From Prostheceraeus crozeri (Eukaryota > Platyhelminthes > Polycladida > Euryleptidae): DNA of 64,000 nucleotides. A program made the position numbers and the translations under genes. The stretch is from positions 1 to 64,000 of the forward strand of contig CAJQUW010014304.1 of assembly GCA_907163375.1 (NCBI GenBank). The letters run 5' to 3'. The notes below the pieces were generated by a model. The model saw only the letters and a list, made by a program, of their open reading frames with translations. It ran no database searches and was not told where the DNA came from. Below, one piece after another: positions 46,769-60,599 of the stretch (within the stretch, counting starts at the first letter, position 1; each line of letters starts with the position of its first letter).

Positions 46769-49357
46769 CGGCTGCTAAAGTCTGCGGGAGTAGATGCGGA
46801 TGTTGAAGTCCGCTGGAGTTGATGCGTTTGTTGAAGTCTGCGGGAGTAGATGCGGATGTTGAAGTCTGTTGGAGTAGATGAGGATGTTGATTTCTGCGGG
46901 AGTAGATGCGGATGTTGAAGTCTGTTGGAGTAGATGAGGATGTTGAAGTCTGTGGGAGTAGATGTGGACGTTGATGTCTGCAGGAGTAGATGTGGATGTT
47001 GAAGTCTGCAGGAGTAGATGTGGACGTTGAAGTCTGCAGGAGTAGATGTGGATGTTGAAGTCTGCAGGAGTAGATGTGGATGTTGAGGTCTGCAGATGTA
47101 GATGCGGATGTTGACGTCTGTGGGAGTAGAATCGGATGTTGAAGTCTGCAGGAGTAGATGCGGATTTTGATGTCTGCAGGAGTAGATGCGGATGCTGAAG
47201 TCAGTGGGAGTAGATACTGATGTTGAAGTCCGCGGGAGTAGATGCGGATGTTGACGTCTGTGGGAGTAGATGCGGATGTTGACGTCTGTGGGAGTAGATG
47301 CGGATGTTGAAGTTTGCGGGAGTAGATGCGGATGTTGACGTCTGTGGGAGTAGATGCGGATGCTGAAGTCTGAAGTATAGATGCGGATCTTGATGTCTGC
47401 GGGAGTAGATGCGGATGTTGAAGTCTGGAGGAGTAGATGCGGATGTTGAAGTCTGTGGGAGTAGATACTGATGTTGAAGTCTGCGGGAGTAGATGCGGAT
47501 GTTGACTTCTGTGGGAGTAGATGAGGATGTTGAAGTCTACGGGAGTAGATGCGGATGTTGAAGTCTGCAGGAGTAGAATCGGATGTTTAAGTCTGCGGGA
47601 AGTAGATGTGGATTTTGAAGTCTGAGGGAGTAGATGCGGATGTTGATTTCTGGGGGAGTAGATGCGGATGTTGAAGTCTGAGGCAGTAGATGAGGATGTT
47701 GAAGTCTGCAGGAGTAGATGTGGATGTTGAGGTCTGCAGATGTAGATGCGGATGTTGAAGTCTGCAAGAGTTGATGCGGATGTTGACGTCTGTTGGAGGA
47801 GATGCGGATGTTGAAGTCTGCGGGAGTAGATGCGGATGTTAAAGTGTGCGGGAGTACATGCGAATGTTGACAACTGTTGGAGGAGATGCGGATGTTGAAG
47901 TCTGCGGGAGTAGTTGCGGATGTTAAAGTGTGCGGGAGTACATGCGGATATTGAAGTCTGTGGGAATAGATGCGGATGTTGAAGTCTGCAGGAGTAGATG
48001 CGGATGCTGAAGTCTGTGGGAGGAGATGCGGATGCTGAAGTCTGCGGGAGTAGATGCGGATGTTGAGGTCTGCGTGAGTAGATGCGGCTGCTAAAGTCTG
48101 CGGGAGTAGATGCGGATGTTGAAGTCCGCTGGAGTTGATGCGTTTGTTGAAGTCTGCGGGAGTAGATGCGGATGTTGAAGTCTGTTGGAGTAGATGAGGA
48201 TGTTGATTTCTGCGGGAGTAGATGCGGATGTTGAAGTCTGTTGGAGTAGATGAGGATGTTGAAGTCTGCGGAAGTAGATGCGGATGTTGAAGTCTGTTGT
48301 AGTAGATGAGGATGTTGAAGTCTGCGGAAGTAGATGCGGATGTTGAAGTCTGTTGGAGTAGATGAGGATGTTGAAGTCTGTGGGAGTAGATGTGGACGTT
48401 GATGTCTGCAGGAGTAGATGTGGATGTTGAAGTCTGCAGGAGTAGATGTGGACGTTGAAGTCTGCAGGAGTAGATGTGGATGTTGAAGTCTGCAGGAGTA
48501 GATGTGGGTGTTGAGGTCTGCAGATGTAGATGCGGATGTTGACGTCTGTGGGAGTAGAATCGGATGTTGAAGTCTGCAGGAGTAGATGCGGATTTTGATG
48601 TCTGCAGGAGTAGATGCGGATGCTGAAGTCAGTGGGAGTAGATACTGATGTTGAAGTCCGCGGGAGTAGATGCGGATGTTGACGTCTGTGGGAGTAGATG
48701 CGGATGTTGACGTCTGTGGTAGTAGATGCGGATGTTGAAGTTTGCGGGAGTAGATGCGGATGTTGACGTCTGTGGGAGTAGATGCGGATGCTGAAGTCTG
48801 AAGTATAGATGCGGATTTTGATGTCTGCGGGAGTAGATGCGGATGTTGAAGTCTGGAGGAGTAGATGCGGATGTTGAAGTCTGTGGGAGTAGATACTGAT
48901 GTTGAAGTCTGCGGGAGTAGATGCGGATGTTGACTTCTGTGGGAGTAGATGAGGATGTTGAAGTCTACGGGAGTAGATGCGGATGTTGAAGTCTGTGGGA
49001 GTAGATGAGGATGTTTAAGTCTGCGGGAAGTAGATGTGGATTTTGAAGTCTGTGGGAGTAGATGCGGATGTTGATTTCTGGGGGAGTAGATGCGGATGTT
49101 GAAGTCTGAGGCAGTAGATGAGGATGTTGAAGTCTGCAGGAGTAGATGTGGATGTTGAGGTCTGCAGATGTAGATGCGGATGTCGAAGTCTGCAAGAGTT
49201 GATGCGGATGTTGACGTCTGTTGGAGGAGATGCGGATGTTGAAGTCTGCGGGAGTAGATGCGGATGTTAAAGTGTGCGGGAGTACATGCGAATGTTGACG
49301 TCTGTTGGAGGAGATGCGGATGTTGAAGTCTGCGGGAGTAGATGCGGATGTTAAAGT
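46769..49357. repeat. Satellite higher-order block C, copy 2
   Basis: Partner of 42037-44625, with only scattered differences over 2.6 kb. Confidence 0.85.
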
Positions 49358-51499
49358 GTGCAAGAGTAGATGCGGATGCTGAAGTCTTAGGGAGGAGATG
49401 CGGATGCTGAAGTCTGCGGGAGTAGATGCGGATGTTGAGGTCTGCGGGAGTAGATGCGGCTGATAAAGTCTGCGGGAGTAGATGCGGATGTTGAAGTCTG
49501 CGGGAGTAGATGTGGAGTTTGAAGTCCGCGGGAGTAGATGCGGATGTTGATTTCTGCGGGAGTGGATGCGGATGTTGAAGTCTGTCGGAGTAGATGAGGA
49601 TGTTGAAGTCTGCGGAAGTAGATGCGGATGTTGAAGTCTGCGGAAGTAGATGCGGATGTTGAAGTCTGCGGGAGTAGATGCGGATGTTGAAGTGTGCAGG
49701 AGTAGATGCGGATGTTAAAGTGCGCAGGAGTACATGCGGATATTGAAGTCTGTGGGAATAGATGCGGCTGCTAAAGTCTGCGGGAGTAGATGCGGATGTT
49801 GAAGTCTGTTGGAGTAGATGAGGATGTTGAAGTCTGCGGAAGTAGATGCGGATGTTGACGTCTGTTGTAGTAGATGAGGATGTTGAAGTCTGCGGAAGTA
49901 GATGCGGATGTTGAAGTCTGTTAGAGTAGATGCGGATGTTGAAGTCTGCAGGAGTAGATGCGGATATTGAAGTCTGTGGGAATAGATGCGGATGCTGAAG
50001 TCTGCAGGAGTAGATGCGGATTTTGATGTCTGCAGGAGTAGATGCGGATGCTGAAGTCTGTGGGAGGAGATGCGGATGCTGAAGTCTGTTGGAGTAGATG
50101 AGGATGTTGAAGTCTGTGGGAGTAGATGCGGATGTTGAAGTCTGTGAGAGTAGATGTGGATTTTGAAGTCTGCGGGAGTAGATGCGGATGTTGATTTCTG
50201 CTGGAGTAGATGCGGATGTTGAAGTCTGTGGGAGTAGATGAGGATGTTGAAGTCTGTGGGAGTAGATGAGGATGTTGAAGTCTGTGGGAGTAGATGCGGA
50301 TGTTGAAATCTGTGGGAGTAGATGCGGATATTGAAGTCTGTGGGAGTAGATGTGGACGTTGAAGTATGCAGGAGTAGATGTGGATGTTGAAGTCTGCAGG
50401 AGTAGATGTGGATGTTGAAGTCTGCAGAAGTAGATGTGGATGTTGAGGTCTGCAGATGTGGATGCGGATGTTGACGTCTGTTGGAGGAGATGCGGATGTT
50501 GAAGTCTGCGGGAGTAGATGCGGAAGTTAAAGTGTGCGGGAGGAGATGCGGATGTTGAAGTCTGTTGGAATAGATGACGATGTTGAAGTCTGCGGAAGTA
50601 GATGCGGATGTTGAAGTCTGTGGGAGTAGATGCGGATGTTGAAGTCTGCAGGAGTAGATGCGGATGTTGAAGTCTGCAGGAATAGATGAGGATGTTGAAG
50701 TCTGCAGGAGTAGATGCGGATTTTGATGTCTGCAGGAATAGATGCCGATGCTGAAGTCTGTGGGAGGAGATGCGGATGTTGAAGTCTGCGGGAGTAGATG
50801 CGGATGTTGAGGTCTGCGGGAGTAGATGCCGCTGCTAAAGTCTGCGGGAGTAGATGCGGATGTTGAAGTCCGCTGGAGTAGATGCGATTGTTGAAGTCTG
50901 CGGGAGTAGATGCGGATGTTGAAGTCTGTTGGAGTAGATGAGGATGTTGAAGTCTGCGGAAGTAGATGCGGAGTTTGAAGTCTGTTGGAGTAGATGAGGA
51001 TGTTGAAGTCTGCTGGAGTAGATGCGATTGTTGAAGTCTGCGGGAGTAGATGCGGATGTTGAAGTCTGCGGGAGTGGATGTGGATTTTGTAGTCCGAAGC
51101 AGTAGATGCGGATGTTGATGTCTGCGGGAGTAGATGAGGATGTTGAAGTCTGTGGCAGTAGATGGTGATGTTGAAGTCTGCAGGAGTAGATGCGGATTTT
51201 GATGTCTGCAGGAGTAGATGCGGATGCTGAAGTCTGTGGGAGGAGATGCGGATGCTGAAGTCTGCGAGAGTAGATGCGGATGTTGAGGTCTGCGGGAGTA
51301 GATGCGGATGTTGACGTCTGTGGGAGTAGATGCGGGTGTTGAAGTCCGCTGGAGTAGATGCGATTGTTGAAGTCTGCGGCAGTAGATGCGGATGTTGAAG
51401 TCTGCGGGAATGGATGTGGATTTTGTAGTCTGAGGCAGTAGATGCGGATGTTGATGTCTGCGGGAGTAGATGTGGATGTTGAAGTCTGCAAGAGTAGAT

Positions 51500-54400
51500 G
51501 AGGATGTTGAAGTCTGTGCGGGAGTGGATGTGGATTTTCAAGTCTGAGGCAGTAGATGCGGATGTTGATGTCTGCGGGAGTAGATGTGGATGTTGAAGTC
51601 TGCAGGAGTAGACGTGGATGTTGAAGTCTGCAGGATTAGATGTGGATGTTGAAGTCTGGGGGAGTAGATGCGGATGTTAAAGTGTGCGGGAGTAGATGCG
51701 GATGCTGAATTCTGCAGGAGTAGATGCGGATGGTGACGTCTGTGGGAGTAGATGCGGATGCTGAAGTCTGAAGGAATAGATGCGGATCTTGATGTCTGCG
51801 GGAGTAGATGCGGGTGCCGAAGTCTGCGGGAGTAGATGCGGATTTTGATGTCTGCAGGAGCAGATGCGATTGTTGAAGTCTGAAGCAGTAGATGCGGATG
51901 TTGATGTCTGCGGGAGTAGATAAGGATGTTGAAATCTGCAGTAGTGGATGAGGATGTTGAAGTCTGCAGGAGTAGATGCGGTTTTTGATGTCTGCAGGAG
52001 TAGATGCGGATGCTGAAGTCTGTGGGAGTAGATACTGATGTTGAAGTCCGCGGGAGTAGATGCGGATGTTGACGTCTGTGGGAGTAGATACGGATGCTGA
52101 ATTCTGCAGGAGTAGATGCGGATGTTGACGTCAGAGGGAGTAGATGCGGATGCTGAAGTCTGAAGTATAGATGCGGATCTTGATGTCTGCGGGAGTAGAT
52201 GCGGATGTTGAAGTCTGTGGGAGTAGATACTGATGTTGAAGTCTGCGGGAGTAGATGCGGATGTTGACTTCTGTGGGAGTAGATGAGGATGTTGAAGTCT
52301 ACAGGAGTAGATGCGGATGTTGAGGTCTGCAGGAGTAGAATCGGATGTTGAAGTTTGCGGGAGTAGATGTGGATTTTGAAGTCTGCGGGAGTAGATGCGG
52401 ATGTTGATTTCTGCGGGAGTAGATGCGGATGTTGAAGTCTGTGGGAGTAGATGTGGATTTTAAAGTCTGCGGGAGTAGATGCGGATGTTGATTTCTGCGG
52501 GAGTAGATGCGGATGTTGAAGTCTGAGGCAGTAGATGTGGATGTTGAAGTCTGCAGGAGTAGATGTGGATGTTGAGGTCTGCAGATGTAGATGCGGATGT
52601 TGAAGTCTGCGGGAGTAGATGCGGATGTTAAAGTGTACGGGAGTACATGCGAATGTTGACGTCTGTTGGAGGAGATGCTGATGTTGAAGTCTGCGGGAGT
52701 AGATGCGGATGTTAAAGTGTGCGGGAGTACATGCGGATATTGAAGTCTGTGGGAGTAGATGCGGATGCTGAAGTCTGAAGGAATAGATGCGGATCTTGAT
52801 GTCTGCGGGAGTAGATGCGGGTGCTGAAGTCTGCAGGAGTAGATGTGGATGTTGAGGTCTGCAGATGTAGATGCGGATGTTGACGTCTGTTGGAGGAGAT
52901 GCGGATGTTGAAGTCTGCGGGAGTAGATGCGGAAGTTAAAGTGTGCGGGAGGAGATGCGGATGTTGAAGTCTGTTGGAGTAGATGAGGATGTTGAAGTCT
53001 GCTGAAGTAGATGCGGATGTTGAAGTCTGTTGGAATAGATGAGGATGTTGAAGTCTGCGGAAGTAGATGCGGATGTTGAAGTCTGTGGGAGTAGATGCGG
53101 ATGTTGAAGTCTGCAGGAGTAGATGCGGATGTTGAAGTCTGCAGGAATAGATGAGGATGTTGAAGTCTGCAGGAGTAGATGCGGATTTTGATGTCTGCAG
53201 AAATAGATGCCGATGCTGAAGTCTGTGGGAGGAGATGCGGATGCTGAAGTCTGCGGGAGTAGATGCGGATGTTGAGGTCTGCGGAAGTAGATGCGGCTGC
53301 TAAAGTCTGCGGGAGTAGATGCGGATGTTGAAGTCCGCTGGAGTAGATGCGATTGTTGAAGTCTGCGGGAGTAGATGCGGATGTTGAAGTCTGTTGGAGT
53401 AGATGAGGATGTTGAAGTCTGCGGAAGTAGATGCGGATGTTGAAGTCTGTTGGAGTAGATGAGGATGTTGAAGTCTGCTGAAGTAGATTCGGATGTTGAA
53501 GTCTGCGGGAGTAGATGCGGATGTTGAAGTCCGCTGGAGTAGATGCGATTGTTGAAGTCTGCGGGAGTAGATGCGGATGTTGAAGTCTGCGGGAGTGGAT
53601 GTGGATTTTGTAGTCCAAAGCAGTAGATGTGGATGTTGATGTCTGCGGGAGTAGATGAGGATGTTGAAGTCTGTGGGAGTAGATGGTGATGTTGAAGTCT
53701 GTAGGAGTAGATGCGGATTTTGATGTCTGTAGGAGTAGATGCGGATGCTGAAGTCTGTGGGAGGAGATGCGGATGCTGAAGTCTGCGGGAGTAGATGCGG
53801 ATGTTGAGGTCTGCGGGAGTAGATGCGGCTGCTAAAGTCTGCGGGAGTAAATGCGGATGTTGAAGTCCGCTGGAGTAGATGCGATTGTTGAAGTCTGCGG
53901 GAGTAGATGCGGATGTTGAAGTCTGCGGGAATGGATGTGGATTTTGTAGTCTGAGGCAGTAGATGCGGATGTTGATGTCTGCGGGAGTAGATGTGGATGT
54001 TGAAGTCTGCAAGAGTAGGTGAGGATGTTGAAGTCTGCGGGAGTGGATGTGGATTTTCAAGTCTGAGGCAGTAGATGCGGATGTTGATGTCTGCGGGAGT
54101 AGATGTGGATGTTGAAGTCTGCAGGAGTAGACGTTGATGTTGAAGTCTGCAGGAGTAGATGTGGATGTTGAAGTCTGGGGGAGTAGATGCGGATGTTAAA
54201 GTGTGCGGGAGTAGATGCGGATGCTGAATTCTGCAGGAGTAGATGCGGATGGTGACGTCTGTGGGAGTAGGAGCGGATGCTGAAGTCTGAAGGAATAGAT
54301 GCGGATCTTGATGTCTGCGGGAGTAGATGCGGGTGCTGAAGTCTGCCGGAGTAGATGCGGATTTTGATGTCTGCAGGAGCAGATGCGATTGTTGAAGTCT

Positions 54401-55000
54401 GAAGCAGTAGATGCGGATGTTGATGTCTGCGGGAGTAGATAAGGATGTTGAAATCTGCAGTAGTTGATGAGGATGTTGAAGTCTGCAGGAGTAGATGCGG
54501 TTTTTGATGTCTGCAGGAGTAGATGCGGATGCTGAAGTCTGTGGGAGTAGATACTGATGTTGAAGTCCGCGGGAGTAGATGCAGATGTTGACGTCTGTGG
54601 GAGTAGATACGGATGCTGAATTCTGCAGGAGTAGATGCGGATGGTGACGTCTGTGGGAGTAGATGCGGATGCTGAAGTCTGAAGGAATAGATGCCAATCT
54701 TGATGTCTGCGGGAGTAGATGCGGGTGCTGAAGTCTGCGGGAGTAGATGCGGATTTTGATGTCTGCAGGAGCAGATGCGATTGTTGAAGTCTGAAGCAGT
54801 AGATGCGGATGTTGATGTCTGCGGGAGTAGGTGCGGATTTTAAAGTGTGCGGGAGCAGATGCGAATGTTGAAGTCTGCAGGAGTAGATGAGGATGTTGAA
54901 GTCTGCGGGAGTTAATGCGGATGTTGAAGTCTGTGGGAGTAGATGCCGATTTTGATGTCTGCGGGAATAGATGTGGATGTTGAAGTCTGCAGGAGTAGAT
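51500..55000. repeat. Satellite zone with a 2.52-kb internal duplication
   Basis: The rare GCGGTTTTTGATG monomer near 51978 recurs near 54497 with matching neighbours, an offset of about 2520 bp (90 monomers). Monomers here are more varied than in the 30-49 kb core. Confidence 0.65.
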
Positions 55001-58000
55001 GAGGATGTTGAAGACTGCAGGAGTAGATGAGGATGTTGAAGTCTGCGGGAGTAGATGCGGATGTTGAAGTCCACGGGAGTAGATACGGATGTTGAAGTCT
55101 GTGGGAGTAGATGCCGATTTTGATGTCTGCGGGAATAGATGTGCATTTTGAAGTCTGCGGGAGTAGATGCGGATGTTGATTTCTGCGGGATTAGATGCAG
55201 ATGTTGAAGTATGTGGGAGTAGATGAGGATGTTGAAGTCTGCGGGAGTAGATGCGGATGGTGAAGTCTGTTGGAGTAGATGCAGATGTTGACGTCTGTGG
55301 GAATAGATGCGGATGTTGAGGTCTGCGGGAGTAGATGAGGATGTTGAAGTCTGCGGGAGTAGATGCGGATGTTAAAGTCTGCAGGAGTAGATGTGGATGT
55401 TGAAGTCTGCTGGAGTAGATGCGGATTTTAATGTCTGCAGGAGTAGATGAGGATGTTGAAGTCTGCGGGAGTGGATGTGGATTTTCAAGTCTGAGGCAGT
55501 AGATGTGGATGTTGAAGTCTGCGGGAATAGATGTTGGTTTTGAAGTCTGCAGGAGTAGATGCGGATTTTGATATCTGCAAGAGCTGATGCGGATGTTGAC
55601 GTCTGTGGGAGGAGATGCGGATGTTGATGTCTGGAGGAGTAGATGCGGATGTTGAATTCTGCGGGAGTAGATGCGGCTGCTAAAGTCTGCGAGAGTAGAT
55701 GAGGATGTTGAAGTCTGCAGGAGTGGATGTGGATTTTCAAGTCTGAGGCAGTAGATGCGGATTTTGATGTCTGCAAGAGTTGATGCGGATGTTGACGTCT
55801 GTGGGAGGAGATGCGGATGTTGAAGTCTGCGGGAGTAGATGCGGATGTTGAAGTCTGTGGGAGAACATGTGGATGTTGAAGTCTGGGGGAGTAGATGCGG
55901 ATGTTGAAGTCTGCGGGAGTAGATGCGGATGTTAAAGTGTGCGGGAGTAGATGTGGATGTTGAAGTCTAAGGGAGTAGATGCAGATGTTGAAGTATGCGG
56001 GAGAACATGTGGATGTTGAAGTCTGAAGCAGTAGATGCCGATTTTGATGTCTGCGGGAATAGATGTGGATTTTGAAGTCTGCGGGAGTAGATGCGGATGT
56101 TGATTTCTGCGGGAATAGATGCAGATGTTGAAGTCTGCGGAAGTAGATGCAGATGTTGAAGTATGTTGGAGTAGATGAGGATGTTGAAGTCTGTGGGAGT
56201 AGATGCGGATGGTGAAGTCTGTTGGAAAAAATGCGGATATTGAAGTCTGTGGGAGTAGATGAGGATGTTGAAGTCTGCAGGAGTAGATGCGGATGATGAC
56301 GTCTGTGGCAGTAGTAGATGCGGATGTCGAAGTCTGTGGGAGTAGATGGTGAGTTTGAAGTCTGCAGGAGTTGATGCGGATTTTGATGTTTGCAGGAGTA
56401 GATGCAGATCGTGAAGTCTGTGGGAGTGGATACGGATATTGAAGTCCGCGGGAGTAGATGCGGATGTTGACGTCTGTGGGAGTAGATGCGGATGCTGAAG
56501 TCTGAGGGAATAGATACGGATGTTGAGGTCTGCGAGAGTTGATGCGGGTGTTGAAGTCTGCGGGAGTAGATCCAGATGTTGAAGTCCGCTGGCGTAGATG
56601 TGGATGTTGAAGTCTGCAGGAGTAGATGTTGATTTTGATGTCTGCAAGAGCTGATGCGGATGCTAAAGTCTGCGAGAGTAGATGAGGATGTTGAAGTCTG
56701 CGGGAGTGGATGCGGATTTTCAAGTCTGAGGCAGTAGATGCGGATGTTGATGTCTGCGGGAATAGATGTGGATGTTGAAGTCTGCAGGAGTAGATGTGGA
56801 TGTTGAAGTCTGCAGGAGTAGATGCGGATTTTGGTGTCTGCAAGAGTTGATGCGGATGTTGACGTCTGTGGGAGGAGATGCGGATGTTGATGTCTGCGGG
56901 AGTAGATGCGGATGTTAAAGTGTGCGGGAGTAGATGAGAATGTTGAAGTCTGTGGTAGGAGATGTGGACGTTGAAGTCTGCAGGAGTAGATGAGGATGTT
57001 GAAATCTGCAGGAGTGGATGCGGATGTTGATGTCTGCGGGAGTAGATGCGGATGTTGAGGTCTGTGGGAGTAGATGTGGATGTTGAAGTCTGTGGGAGTA
57101 GATGCGGATGTTAAAGTGTGCGGGAGCAGATGCGAATGTTGAAGTCTGCAGGAGTAGATGTGGATTTTGAAGTCTGCAGGAGTAGATGAGGATGTTGAAG
57201 TCTGCAGGAGTAGATGATGATGTTGAAGTCTGCGGGAGTTAATGCTGATTTTGAAGTCCACGGGAGTAGATACGGATGTTGAAGTCTGTGGGAGTAGATG
57301 CGGATGTTAAAGTGTGCGGGAGCAGATGCGAATGTTGATGTCTGCGGGAATAGATGTGGATTTTGAAGTCTGCGGGAGTAGATGCGGATGTTGATGTCTG
57401 CGGGAGTAGATGCAGATGTTGAGGTCTGTGGGAGTAGATGTGGATGTTGAAGTCTGTGGGAGTAGATGCGGATGTTAAAGTGTGCGGGAGTAGATGCGAA
57501 TGTTGAAGTCTGCAGGAGTAGATGTGGATGTTGAAGTCTGCAGGAGTAGATGAGGATGTTGAAGTCTGCGGGAGTTGATGCCGATTTTGATGTCTGCGGG
57601 AATAGATGTGGATTTTGAAGTCTGCGGGAGTAGATGCGGTTGTTGAAGTCCACGGGAGTAGATACGGATGTTGAAGTCTGTGGGAGTAGATGCCGATTTT
57701 GATGTCTGCGGGAATAGATGTGGATTTTGAAGTCTGCGGGAGTAGATGCGGATGGTGACGTCTGTGGGAGTAGATGCGGATGCTGAAGTCTGACGGAGTA
57801 GATCCAGATGTTGAAGTCCGCTGGAGAAGATGCGATTGTTGAAGTCTGCAGAAGTAGATGCGGATGTTGACGTCTGTGGGAGTAGATGCGGATGTTGATG
57901 TCTGCGAGAGTTGATGCGGGTGTTGAAGTCTGCGAGAGTAGATCCAGATGTTGAAGTCCGCTGGAGAAGATGCGATTGTTGAAGTCTGCGGGAGTATATG

Positions 58001-58456
58001 CGGATGTTGAAGTCTGCGGGAGTGGATGTGGATTTTGTAGTCTGAAGCAGTAGATGCGGATGTTGATGTCTGCGGGAGTAGATGTGGACGTTGAAGTCTG
58101 CAGGAGTGGATGAGGATGTTGAAGTCTGCAGGAGTGGATGTGGATTTTCAAGTCTGAGTCAGTAGATGCGGATGTTGATGTCTGCAGGAGTAGATGTGGA
58201 TGTTGAAGTCAGGAGGAATAGATGCCGATTTTGATGTCTGCAAGAGTTGATGCGGATGTAGAAGTCTGTGGGAGTAGATGCGGATGTTGATTTCTGCGGG
58301 AATAGATGCAGATGTTGAAGTCTGCGGAAGTAGATGCAGATGTTGAAGTGTGTGGGGGTAGATGAGGATGTTGACGTCTGTGGGAGTAGATGCGGATGTT
58401 GAAGTCTGTGGGAGAACATGCGGATATTGAAGTCTCCTGGAGTAGATGCGGATATT

Positions 58457-59130
58457 GAAGAGAGTGGGAGTAGATGAGGATGTTGAAGTCTGCAGGAGTA
58501 GATGCGGATTTTGATGTTTCCATGAGTAGATGCAGATCGTGAAGACTGTGGGAGTGGATGCTGATGTTGAAGTCCGCGGGAGTGGATGCGGATGTTGACG
58601 TCTGTGGGAGTAGATGAGGATGTTGAAGTCTGCAGAAGTAGATGTAGATGTTGACGTCTGTAGGAGTAGATGGGGATGCTGGAGTCTGATGGAATAGATG
58701 CGGATGTTGAGGTCTGCGAGAGTAGATGCGGGTGTTGAAGGCTGCGGGAGTAGATGCGGACTTTGAAGTCTGCGGGAGTGGATGTGGATTTTGAAGAGAG
58801 TGGGAGTAGATGAGGATGTTGAAGTCTGCAGGAGTAGATGCGGATTTTGATGTTTCCATGAGTAGATGCAGATCGTGAAGACTGTGGGAGTGGATACTGA
58901 TGTTGAAGTCCGCGGGAGTGGATGCGGATGTTGACGTCTGTGGGAGTAGATGAGGATGTTGAAGTCTGCAGAAGTAGATGTAGATGTTGACGTCTGTAGG
59001 AGTAGATGGGGATGCTGGAGTCTGATGGAATAGATGCGGATGTTGAGGTCTGCGAGAGTAGATGCGGGTGTTGAAGGCTGCGGGAGTAGATGCGGATGTT
59101 GATGTCTGCGGGAGTAGATGTGGACGTTGA
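58457..59130. repeat. Satellite 336-bp tandem duplication (12 monomers)
   Basis: GAAGAGAGTGGGAG at 58457 recurs at 58793, with the following 300 bp almost unchanged, including the GTTTCCATGAGTAG variant. The offset is exactly 12 x 28. Confidence 0.85.
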
Positions 59131-60599
59131 AGTCTGCAGTAGTAGATGAGGATGTTGAAGTCTGCAGGAGTAGATGCGGATGTTGAATTCTGCGGAAGTA
59201 GATGACGATGTTGAAGTCTGCGGGAGTAGATGCAGATGTTGAAATCTTTGGGAGTAGATGTGGATTTTGAAGTCCGGGGGAGTAGATGCGATTGTTGAAG
59301 TCTGCGGGATTAGATGCGGATGTTGATGTCGGCGGGAGTAGATGTGGATTTTGAAGTCTGCAGGAATAGATGCGAATGTTGAAGTCTGCGGGAGTAGATG
59401 CGGATGTTGAAGTCTGTCGGAGGAGATGCGTATGTTGAAGTTTGCGGGAGTAGATGCGGATGTTGAAGTCCGCGGGAGTAGATGAGAATTTTTAAGTCTG
59501 TGGTAAGAGATGCGGATGTTGAAGTCTGCGGGAGTAGATGCCGATGTTGAAGTCTGTGGAAGTAGATGCGGATGTTGAAGTCTGCGGGAGCAGGTGAGGA
59601 TTTTGAAGTCTGTGGGTGTAGATGCGGATGTTGAACTCTGCGGGAGTAGATGTGGATTTTGAAGTCTACGGGAGTAGATTGGGATTATGATGTCTGAAGT
59701 GGTAGATGCCGATGTTGAAGTCTGTGGAAGTAGATGCGGATGTTGGAGTCTGCGGGAGTAGATGCGGATTTTGAAGTCTACGGGAGTAGATGTGGATTAT
59801 GATGTCTGAAGTGTTAGATGCCGATGTTGAAGTTTGCGGAAGTAGATGCGGATGTTAGAGTCTGCAGGAATAGATGTGGATGTTGAAGTCTGCGGGAGCA
59901 GGTGAGGATTTTGAAGTCTGTGGGAGTAGATGCGGATGTTAAACTCTGCGGGAAGAGATGTGGATTTTGAAGTCTACGGGAGTAGATGCGGATGTAGAAG
60001 TCTGCAGGAGTAGTTTCGAATGCTGAGGTCTGCAGGAATAGATGCGAATGTTGAAGTCTGCGGGAGTAGATGCGGATGTTGAAGTCTGTGGGAGGAGATG
60101 CGGATGTTGACGTTTGCGGGAGTAGTTGTGGATGTTGAAGTCCGCGGGAGTAGATGCGGATGTTTAAGTCGGGGGGAGTAGATGCGGATGTTGAAGTCTG
60201 TGGTAGTAGATGCGGATGTTGAACTCTGTGGGAGTAGATGCCGATGTTGAAGTCTGTGGAAGTAGATGCGGATGTTGGAGTCTGCGGGAGTAGATGTGTA
60301 TGTTGAAGTCTGCAGGAATAGATGTGGATGTTGAAATCTGCGGGAGCAGGTGAGGATTTTGAAGTCTGTGGCAGTAGATGCGGATGTTGAAGTCTGCGGG
60401 ATAAGATGTGGATGTTGAAGTATGCGGTAGTGGATGTGGATGTTGAAGTCTGCGGGAGTGAATGCGGATGTTGAATTCTGCGGGAGGGGGCGTGGATGTT
60501 GAAGTCTGCGGTAGTGGATGTGGATGCTGAAGTCTGCATGTGTTAGATGCCGATGTTCACGTCCACGGGAGTAGATGCGGATGTTGAAGTCTGCGGGAG

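Noticed and set aside
29934-60539. Many long minus-strand open frames (up to about 630 codons) rich in Ser, Thr, His, Pro and Leu
   Set aside because: They are translations of a 28-bp satellite with no stop codons on that strand. Overlapping frames give rotations of the same repeat, there is no unique sequence, and frames end only at random variants.
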